Shown here in pieces: positions 36,901 through 45,900 of a stretch of 64,000 bases of DNA. The stretch comes from an uncultured Eubacterium sp. Its GTDB lineage: Bacteria > Bacillota > Clostridia > Peptostreptococcales > Anaerovoracaceae. Made by a program: the position numbers and the translations under genes. Numbering within the stretch: position 1 is the stretch's first letter; every line of letters starts with the position of its first letter. The notes under the pieces are model-generated. The model was not told where the DNA came from and searched no databases. It worked only from the letters and a program-made list of their open reading frames with translations. The stretch spans positions 1 to 64,000 of the forward strand of contig UQRM01000002.1 of NCBI GenBank assembly GCA_900543485.1, in the 5' to 3' direction.

Positions 36901-39900
36901 CCCATGCCGAGCTGCTGTATCATATCGTCGTATTCGCCTCTGTAGAAGGCCTGTCTGTATTTGTTCCGCTGCTTCTTGCCCAGCTCCGTCCTTATGGACC
37001 TGCCTGACGGTACGGGAATGACATACGTAGGGAAAATATTGCACTTTTCCCTTACGGCTCTCTTGATCGCACCTGTCAACGAATGGAGCGCCCCGTTGTC
37101 CTCCATGATATCCTCATCCTGAGGAGTAAAGAGTATGAGGATCTCTTCCTCTGACTTTGAATTCTGAACGGATGTCGCTACCGTGTACGACGCGTGGACC
37201 TCCGGCAGCTCATCAACTACGCTTTCGATATCCTGGACATAGTAATTGAGCCCGTTGATGATGATGATATCCTTCTCTCTCCCCGTAAGCGTCACCACAT
37301 CGCCTTCTATATAGCCCAAATCCCCGGTAATAAAGTAGCCGTCCGGTGTAAAGCTCTCCGCGTTTACCTCCGGATTCTCATAGTATCCGGGCATTACCGT
37401 ATCGCCTCTTTCCTGAATATGGCCTGTCTGCCCCTTCCTGCATACGTTTCCCTCGTCGTCGACGATACGGAACGCGTGGCCTTCCACAGGTGTTCCTATC
37501 GGCACGAATTCATCGTTATCGCTGGTGGTATCGTATGCGAATCCGTCGTAATATATATTGACCGATGCCGTTTCCGTCATGCCAAAGCACGGCTTGACCG
37601 CATCCTGCGGCAGCCCGTAAGGCCTCAGCTTTTTCAGAAAGCCGCGAAGCGTCTTGCTGACATTCGCTTCGGCAGTCGCAAACACGTATTTCAGTTCTGA
37701 CAGATCCCAATCGTAATGAACGTCGTCATCCGCTTCTTCGTTTATCATGGAAAAGGCGAAGTTTGGCGCCCAGGTTACATTGGCTCTGTAACGGCTCAGA
37801 AGCTCTATCCACTCCAGAGGCTCGCCGAGTATATATTCAGGCTTGACCTGTACCTGGAAGCAGTCCAGATATATATCTCTCACATTTGTCCACACCAGTC
37901 CCGCCGCGTGGGTAAGGGTCATCCAGTTGACGTCTACAAGGGTCTTATCAAAACCGTAGAGCGCGATTTCACCCAGCGTTCTGGCGAATATGTTTTTCTG
38001 CGTAAGCATTACGCCCTTTGGCAGTCCTGTGCTTCCGGATGTGAACAGCAGCAGTGTAGTCTCCTCCCATCCCCAGTCGTACATATCGCTTTCTGCAATA
38101 GGCTCTCCTCCCTCGAGATCCTCAAAACAGATGACCGCGCCGTAAAGCTTCTCTATGGCAGGTCTGAGTCCTTCCGATGTCAGTATGAACGGATTCTCGA
38201 GCAGCCTGCATATATTCTGCAGCTTATCGGTATTCAGGTTCGTCGTGCCGTAATCGTCGAGGACCGCCAGCGGTGCAGGTACGATCCCGGCCAGCATGCA
38301 GCCCCAGAAAGCTTCTATATACGCCTTGTTATCCGTCAGCTGCAGCACCAGCTTGCTGCCCGGAACAAGTCCCATGCTCCGCAGGCTGCCGGCGATCAGC
38401 CTCGCCCTGTCATAGAGCTGGGAATACGTCTGTTCTCTTTCGCCGCTGTCATCTACATATATGAGCTTCTGACTGCTGTTCTTTCTCAGCTTTAAAAGCT
38501 CGGTGAGAGATGCGGCACAGAGGTCCTCGTAGCTGAGCGTTCCCCTGTCTACAACAGCATCCTCAGATGACTGCTCCACGCCGGTTTCCGGCGCGAGACA
38601 ACGTTCGAATTCCGCCATGCCCTGATCTCTGTTCTCGAATGCCACGTTGACAGCGCAGTGCAGCTCGTCTGTCTCGCCTGAAATATCCCTTATATCGAAG
38701 TCTGCTTTTACCGCCATGGCCGAGAGCCTTCTGATGTCTGCCGCACCGCTGCGCTCTCTTGGAATATATGGCACCTTGTAGAAGTCCAGCGGAAACAATT
38801 GTGCAGGCAGCCGTTCTTTCAGCCCGGCTTCCAGAAGCTTCGGAGGCGTTATATCCTTTTCCGAATAATATACGCTCTTTCCTTCGACTGCAAAGTCGGC
38901 AACGGTGTCCATATCCAAAAGGCTGTCTTCTATTTCGCACCTGCGCACGTATACGCCGTTGCAGTACACTCCCGGTGTCCTTCTGCCAAGCACATATATC
39001 CTGCCGTCCTCCTGCAGGATGCCTCTGTATATGCCGGTCCCGCTTCCTTCCGCCGATCCACAGGCGACGATTCCCGGAATCCTGCTGCCCTGTCTGCCTC
39101 CATCTTCGTTTTCTATGCAAAGCTTTTCTCCGTCTGTCGGGCGGATTTCATGCGCCTTTACGGCCTCTCCCGTAACCAGTATCTCTCTGCATGCGCTCAG
39201 CCACAATTTATCGGGAAAACCGAAATAGTTATACCATTGCACATTGGCGGCGACGAGAAAATCTCTGACCTCTTCCAGCATCACCTCTTCTTCTCCGAAG
39301 GTAACTGCGCTGCACTGCTGCAGCCAGCCTTTTTCCACAAGCTCACAGATGTATCTTTCCGGCATGAACCACGCGTCAGCATCCTCTATCTGCCGTATCT
39401 CATTTATTATCACGATTTCATCGTAATTGAGGCATGCATGTATCCACATCATCCCCGCCAGATCTGTCTCGCTGCCGATTACAACGACGGCCTTTTTTCC
39501 ATGCAGCTTCAGCGTTTCGCGGTTAAAGTCCATCCAGCCTTCGATTCTGCTGCCGTGGATTTTCACCGCACGCCCTTCCATATCGACGAAAAAATCGCCT
39601 GCTCTGAAATCCGCCGCTCCTCCCTGATCTTCACAGGCTCCCGCTGTCCTTTCCTCAGCGATGATCATATCCGGCTCAAAGAGAGCCGCTTCTCTTTCCC
39701 TGAGCAGCTTTCCCGCCGTGCTGTCGACGGGGCAGAGGACGGCGCCCGACTGAAAAACTGCAAAGGCTGCCGCTATCCATGACACCGGATCCGGAACCGA
39801 TATTCCTATCTTCCTGCACGACTGCTGAGGATGCTCGCTGTAAAAATCCTCGATGGTCCTCTTATAACTATCCGTCATTTTTTTCAGTTCAAATGCCGTT

Positions 39901-39929
39901 ACCGTTTCACCGTTGTATATAATCTTCAA
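33921..39929 (-). CDS. A(degenerate)-acyl ligase-KR-ACP-thioester reductase subunit
   Basis: Five regions over 2002 residues. 1-405: a decayed adenylation domain; the fold is traceable (GISVPDPVSWIAAAFAVFQSG; LPAQLFPLDF), but the ATP loop and catalytic lysine are missing. 465-1005: acyl ligase with FTSGSTGLPKG (629-639) and FGMTET. 1015-1400: ketoreductase with TGGMGGIG (1214-1221), Ser1357, Tyr1370, Asn1374. 1535-1600: ACP (Ser1565). 1645-2000: thioester reductase with TGVTGFLG (1649-1656) and YxxxK Tyr1808/Lys1812, which would release the chain as aldehyde or alcohol. It follows the NRPS, whose last domain is a C domain, so that C may work on this ACP. The start is TTG at 39929, 7 bp after GGAGG. 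Confidence 0.9.
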   Translation of the reverse strand: MKIIYNGETVTAFELKKMTDSYKRTIEDFYSEHPQQSCRKIGISVPDPVSWIAAAFAVFQSGAVLCPVDSTAGKLLREREAALFEPDMIIAEERTAGACEDQGGAADFRAGDFFVDMEGRAVKIHGSRIEGWMDFNRETLKLHGKKAVVVIGSETDLAGMMWIHACLNYDEIVIINEIRQIEDADAWFMPERYICELVEKGWLQQCSAVTFGEEEVMLEEVRDFLVAANVQWYNYFGFPDKLWLSACREILVTGEAVKAHEIRPTDGEKLCIENEDGGRQGSRIPGIVACGSAEGSGTGIYRGILQEDGRIYVLGRRTPGVYCNGVYVRRCEIEDSLLDMDTVADFAVEGKSVYYSEKDITPPKLLEAGLKERLPAQLFPLDFYKVPYIPRERSGAADIRRLSAMAVKADFDIRDISGETDELHCAVNVAFENRDQGMAEFERCLAPETGVEQSSEDAVVDRGTLSYEDLCAASLTELLKLRKNSSQKLIYVDDSGEREQTYSQLYDRARLIAGSLRSMGLVPGSKLVLQLTDNKAYIEAFWGCMLAGIVPAPLAVLDDYGTTNLNTDKLQNICRLLENPFILTSEGLRPAIEKLYGAVICFEDLEGGEPIAESDMYDWGWEETTLLLFTSGSTGLPKGVMLTQKNIFARTLGEIALYGFDKTLVDVNWMTLTHAAGLVWTNVRDIYLDCFQVQVKPEYILGEPLEWIELLSRYRANVTWAPNFAFSMINEEADDDVHYDWDLSELKYVFATAEANVSKTLRGFLKKLRPYGLPQDAVKPCFGMTETASVNIYYDGFAYDTTSDNDEFVPIGTPVEGHAFRIVDDEGNVCRKGQTGHIQERGDTVMPGYYENPEVNAESFTPDGYFITGDLGYIEGDVVTLTGREKDIIIINGLNYYVQDIESVVDELPEVHASYTVATSVQNSKSEEEILILFTPQDEDIMEDNGALHSLTGAIKRAVREKCNIFPTYVIPVPSGRSIRTELGKKQRNKYRQAFYRGEYDDMIQQLGMGKRTSQSVLVETWYPQPVKGIIEENTPCSAITESESSVPEEILDMIPQELRIEFDGADTPTAETEVLVDFLALEADGDSVSVEDFAVKAAAHARMWAKQQKVRRIIVPAKHMHMLEGDIAWDKKCGVLRGLIKSFNIEFPEKRCRTVDFDEIDTKLLMDEICCRDTEEETAYRRGLRYAAYFRTAEPAADKTEDDDWNGRLCMITGGMGGIGRNLAQHLVRNYDMDLILTGRSALDDEKKLWMEEMKEFSGRILYVESDVSDYEELKRAVTQGEDELGRKATLFFHLAGQISASEDDTDHWSNFEEHRILNESDHSILQVMAGKAAGTENICRIADEREGSQTYVFGSVNGYFGGASLASYSMGNSFAEAYCRFRNSAGRNVRCFNWSNWKETGISARIPDAVIKASARSGFESAETQDYIGYLETLRHYDLPDVWIGVDIHSRNYQSRIVGEYEKVLDIFYTEALSQESKERIAARADHDVKIQYRKVKSIPVTGGTEGYTDFKTLYRDALSIEGAGNNEVMSDEMKQLSEIWKDVLKVSSVAPGDDFFDLGGNSILISKLSIRIMKHFDVNISFQDLLENSTLRALAEKIASGRQEKGQLAFTTDKNVIEEDAVLRVPVESMLRKTAEYDDEGSIMLTGVTGFLGAFISVSLLKHTDRNIVLMVRAEDREKAAARVAQTLSTYGLGEFSRSSRFEFICGDITKDQFGLKAEEYRELAAKVSTVYHSAADVNFVSPYRNVAETNVDGTRRILRFAATERRKSVHHISSYVVYYAPEKQERPLDERSRLTLEQPLGNAYNETKWAADAMCGQAAEEGLECVRYRIGTATGDTGGGHCQIRDFFWILIKICLRLRKVPLVDMRFNLIPVDIMADAIVGLSMKPYRTGEDAYTLGFDDISIDAVVGWLRTIDEDMECTSYELWIEALRKYAENTQDTAILSALSVFTDRIEWEEPEVDDSHTADTMKALGLTRQTMDLDNFTRTYGYLERTGFFD

Positions 39930-39944
39930 ATCTACGCCTCCCCT

Positions 39945-42900
39945 TTACAAATCGTAATCATTCCATGGCTTATCCGGCGCCTCGACCGCAGCGCTCAATA
40001 TGTCCTGAATCAGCCCGGCAAACTCCTCTATCTCATCCTCGGCAAAGAGTCTTTTCTTATAGTAAAACTGGAACTGAAACTCATCGTTCACAGATTGAAT
40101 GAACAGATCCAGATCCGCTGCCGAAAGCTGCCGCGTATACTCAAAATCGCCGAATATCCCGCGCCTGCTGTCGTCCTCCAGATCTATATAGTCGATGAGA
40201 AGTTTATAGGGCAAATCGCGGTACTCATAACTCAGGCATGCTCTTTCCGCCACTTTCTCGAAAGGCAGCGACTGATGAGCATATGCCCCGTCCATAGTCT
40301 CTTTGACTCTCCGCGCCAGCGAGGAAAAGCTGTCGTCAGGCCTCACCGTTGTCCTCAGCAGCAGCACATTGGCGAAATTTCCCACGGTACTCCTTATTTC
40401 GCTGCGGACACGTCCCGAAGATGCCGAGCCCAGACATATGTCATCCGCGCCGCAGAGCCACGCCAGAAACATGTAATATATCGTGGTAAGACCCGCGAAT
40501 ACCGTCATTTCCATATTGCTGCACAATTCCTTAAGCCTGCTCAGCTCGTCTGCGTCAAGCGGCAGATCGCAGACGCCGCCTTCAAAGTGATCCCATGTGC
40601 TCAGCTCCGTCTCCGAGAGCTCTATGCGCGTCAGTTCCCCGGCAAGCTTTTCCTTCCAGTAATCTATATCCCCGTCAAAAAGGCCATCCCGGTACGCGTC
40701 TGTCTGCCACGAGGCGAAGTCCTGAAACGAGACGTCTTCTGCATATTCCCGGTTTCGCCCTTCTTCCAGATCGAAGTATATCTCCTTTATCTTCCTGAGG
40801 ATGAGGTTTACCGAATAGGCATCGACGAGGATATGATGTATACCCATCGTGAATACGTATATCCCTTCTTCCGCCCTGCCAAGCCGGAAGTTAAACAGCG
40901 GAGCTTTTTCCAGGACATACCTGCGGCGCATCTCCTCGTCTTCAAAACTGCGCCTTACATCTTCCGCAGATTCTCCGCTCCTGTCTTCGCACGTCAGATC
41001 TATCGTCAGTTCATCCACCGTTCGCTGATACGGCCTGTAGTCGTCTTCGTATATTTCGGCTCTCAGCCCCCGGCAGCAGTCCACGGTTTTATTTATCGCT
41101 TCTGCGAAGTTTTCAACATCCAGCGATGCCCCGATCTCCATGCTGCCGACCAGGTTGTATCTCTGACCGCAGTCCTGATCCTCTACGCTCCTGTTCACAA
41201 ACCATATTCCCTCCTGGGCCAGTCCGAGAGGTATGCCGCCGGTATCCTGGCATTTGCGGATCGTCAGCTTATCCATATCTTCCTCTGATATCGTCTGTAT
41301 ATATGAGGCCAGCCCCCGTACCGACGGATTGTTGAATATGTCCGTAAGGGTGAGCGCCGTATTGAATTCGCTGTTTACCTCGTACAGGAGCTTTATGGCT
41401 TTAAGAGAATCCCCTCCCAGAGAGAAGAAATTGCTCTCCGGCATCGTCCGCTGTGTTCCGATGACCCTGTTATACAATGCGATCAGCTTCCGCTCCCCGT
41501 CGGTGACGTATTCGTCATCACGAGTGACTTCAGCCGCAGCATTGCTTATCCTTATCTGCGCGAGAGCCTTTCTGTCCACCTTGCCGTTTCTGCTGAGGGG
41601 AACGCTCTCTATGAAGGTGATGTACTTTGGCAGCATGTAGTCGGGAAGCTTCTTCTCCAGTTCCTTTCTGACATCCTCCTCCCTGATATCCGAGATGCAT
41701 CTGCAGTACAGGGATATTGCATTTTCCTCCCGCAGCAGCACCGCGGCGGCAAAGGCGATGTCTTTGTTCTCATATACGACCTGCTCTATCTCTTCGAGTT
41801 CTATTCTCTTTCCGTTTATCTTTATCTGGAGATCATCCCTTCCGATGATATCTATTTCTCCCGATTCCAGATATCTGCCCACATCTCCCGTGCAGTACAT
41901 GCGGTTGCCCGTATACGGGTTCGTTATATACTTTGCCGCCGTCTGTTCCTCATCATTGAGATACCCTCTGGTCACGCCGACGCCTTCCACATACATGATC
42001 CCTTCCGTATACACAGGGCATATTTCGAGGATCTCGTTCAGAATATAGTATTTCGTATTGGCCATAGGGAGGCCGTAAGGTATCCTGTTTCTCTCCAGGT
42101 CCTCTCTCGTAACTTCATGGTGAATGTTCCAGAGGGTCGTTTCCGTGGGGCCTCCTACGTTTACAACCTTCATGTCGGGATTGTGCTTCCACAGCGACGC
42201 CGGAACAGTCTTCCGCATGACGTCCCCTCCCATTATGGCGAGGCGTACGGTCTGCAGGCCCGAGATGTTTTCGAGGCTCATTATCTCCAGCATCATTTCC
42301 ATCAGAGCCGGAGCGCTGTTCCAGATCGATACGCCGTGACGGTTTATCAGCTCTATCCAGTGCTTCGGATTCTTGACATCCCTTTTATCAGGCAGCACTA
42401 TGCACCCTCCCGCTATGAGCATCCCGAACAGATCGTACATGGACATATCGTGACTGAGATTCGTCACTGTCAGCACCTTATCGTCCTCCGTCACGTCATA
42501 GTATCTGTTCGTGTAAAGCAGGGCGTTTATGAGGCCTCGCTGCTGTATCATCACTCCTTTAGGCCTTCCTGTGGAGCCGGAAGTGTATATGATGCAGAAA
42601 AGGTCGTCCATGGTCCTGCTTTCAACGTGCAGTTCGCACCCGCCATCCGGCGGCGTCACTTCATCAGCATTGTAACTGCGGACATTCTCCGAAATGTTCT
42701 TCATCAGATGCTTCGTGTCACTGTCGAATACCGCCGCCTTGCTTCCCGCCTCCTCGATGCAATATCTGATCCTCTCTTCGTTCAGATGCACGTCCAGCGG
42801 CAGATAGACCGCTCCCGTCATGACGGCTGCTACCGTCGCAGCCAGTTGATCGAAGCTTTTTTCTATCGCGATGGCGACGACATCGCCGGGCTTAACCCCT

Positions 42901-45900
42901 GCCCTTTTCATCTCAGCCGCATGCCCCCTTACGAGGTCGTAGAACATGTCGTATGTCAACGCATCATTGCCCTGGACCGCAGCGATACGGCTCCCGAATT
43001 TTCGCCTTCCCTCCGCCAGCAGTTGGCCCAGTGTCATGTTTCCCAAATCCATCCTCACGTTATTGATGCGTTCCGCGGCCTCTCTGGCTTCCGGTACATC
43101 GAGCCCCGCCGCCTCGTGCCACGCTTCCTCCCTTTCGCCAAGCTGCTTCAGCCGCGATACGAAGGCCCTGACCATATTCTCCGCCACCCCGTCTTCAAAC
43201 AGGTTATCGACGCAGTCCCAGCTGAACTCTATCCGGTCATTGCAGTACTGCGCGACGGCATCTATCCATACCTGACTCGTATGGGTCATGACAAAGGTCT
43301 TTTTGAAGTGCTTCTGCTCCACCGCCGGAATGTCAAGCAGACTTGTAAATACCACGGGGATCGAATAATCCCCTACGCTGCCCTTCATCTGTGAGATCTT
43401 TCTCTGCACGTCTATCCCCGTATAGCTGTCGTGTTCCATGAGCAGCGCCAGCTCTCTCCGGTTTCTCTCAGCTTTTTCTATGAAGCTGCTCCTGCTGTGC
43501 TCCATAGCGAACAGGAAAAAGGAGGCGCACTCTCCCACCGTATTGTCCGCCATTCCTCCGGCTGCCATCCTGTTAAAGGTCGGCACGTTGATGCAGAAAT
43601 CCTTTTTTTTGCTCCAGGCTCCGACCACCTCTCCGAATGCAGTCAGAAGGCCTGTAAAGGACGTGAACCCGAATTTCCTGCACGCGGCTTCAAACCTGTT
43701 CCACTCATCCTTCGACAGGGTCCCCGTATGCTTGCACACTTCTATGGTCTCTGCGCCTTTTCCCGTCTGCTTCATCGGAAGCGCAGGCGCCTCCGGAAGC
43801 TCCGGGATTTTTTTCAGCCAGAAAGCCTCGCTTTTCCTGTATTCAGCCGTATGCCTTCTGCTCTCCATAAATTCCACGTAGTTTCTGAACAGAAGCGGAG
43901 TATCCGGCATGTCACGCGCAATGTCTTCGTAAAAATACTCCATGTCGCGCATGAGCAATTCCAGGCTCCATCCGTCGATAATGAGACCATCGGAGTAAAA
44001 GTGTATCAGAGCTCTTTCGCCTCCCAGAAGCGAGACCCTTACAGTCACGAGGGATTCCCTGAAACAGTCCCTCGCCATGCCGCTCATCTCTCTGCGGATT
44101 TCCTCGACTCTGCGCTGCTGCTCTTCCTGCGGCAGGGAAGACAGATCTTCCTCATCGATCCTGACATCGTAATGTTCCATGACGAACTGCCTTCCGTCTT
44201 CGAGAAATCTCGCATGGAGCATATCGTGACGCTCCATCAGCTTTTTTACGGCGCAGAGAAATCTCGAAGAGTCGTAGTCTTCGCATGTGAATTCGATATA
44301 GCTGTGGGTCGGCACCTGCCCCAGGTGCATTTCCCCTCTCCTTCCGACGAAATAGGCCTGCTGCATCTGACTGAGGTTGAAAGGCTCGTATCTCTCTTTG
44401 AGATCGAGGGCGGGAACACGTCGCTCGTCGCCTTCCGGCGTTTCGTCATTGTGCGCTCTCTCTGCGATTTTCATGCACATGGCCCTTACCGATGGCTCCG
44501 CCGTCATCTCGGAAAAAGCGATCGCAGGCTCTCCGCTCCTGTTCCACTCCGAAATCAGCCTCATGGCCTGAATCGAATTGCCGCCTGCCTGGAAGAAATC
44601 GTCCGTAACGCCGAATTTGTCAGTCCCAAGTACATCTCTCCACAGCCTCCACATTTTCTCTTCCCGCTCGTTTTCCGGTTTGAGCAGCTCGGAAGCGCGG
44701 ATGCCGGGAACCGGGAGCTTTCTGTAGTCTATCTTGCCGTTGAGGGTGAGAGGTATTTCCTGCAGATGTACGAAATATTTCGGTATCATAAACGGAGGCA
44801 GCGTTCTTTTCAGTTCATCTCTCAGCCATGCTTCAGACAGCTCCGGATTCCCGGTATAGTAGGCGCACAGAGCCTTCTGTCCGTCGTTTCCGGAGATCGC
44901 GCTGACCACCGTGCTTTCAACGCCCCCGATTGCGGACATCACCGCTTCGACTTCTTCCGTCTCGATACGAAAAGCGGAAATCTTCACCTGATTGTCGATC
45001 CTTCCCGCAAAGTCGAGGTTTCCGTCGGGAAGCCATCTTGCGATATCCCCGGAACGATAGACTCTTTTCTCCTCCAGAAGGTCGCTGGAAAAGAATACGC
45101 TGTCTGTAAGCTCTCTGTTATTGATATATCCCTCGGCAAGCCTGCCGCCGCCGATCCACAGTTCCCCCGGGACGCCTTCCGCCTGCCTCCTTCCGTACTG
45201 ATCTACGATGTATACCGCCGTATTGCCAAAAGGTCTTCCGATCGGTATGCTCTTATACCCCCTGTCCACTTCGAATATAGTGGTGGACACCGTATTCTCC
45301 GTCGGCCCGTAATTGTTGAGGAGCCTGTACGGGCTTGTTTTCCTGAAGGCTTTAAGCTTATCTCCTCCTGTGATCATCACCTTCAGAAACTCATTGTCAT
45401 ATCCCTGCATCTGCTCGCATACCTGGGTAGGCAAGGTCACATGCGTGATGCGCTTTTCACGCATGAAATCGCTGAGGCCGTCCAGATCGGTTCTCAGCTC
45501 TCCGGGCATATTGACTACCGCAGCTCCCCTCATCCAGAAAGGGAATACTTCCAGTACCGACGGATCGAATCCCACTTTGACGTAACGCAGACTTCTGCTT
45601 GTTTCATCTATATCGTATATATCGCTGCTGCTGCAGAGTTCCATCAGAGCCCCGTGGGACACCGCCACGCCTTTGGGCTTTCCCGTCGTCCCCGATGTGT
45701 ATATCGCATACGCTGTATCTTCAGGGCCTACGACTGCACCGACCGGCTGTTTCGAAAGCTCCTCCGTCCTGTATCCGCTGCTGTCCATGCATATGATTTC
45801 CCTGAGATTTGCGCATGCCTGTTGAAGCTTCAAGAGCTCTGCCATGTTTTTCTCAAGGCAAAAGACCACCGAAACATCCGCATCCTCTATGATCTGTCTC

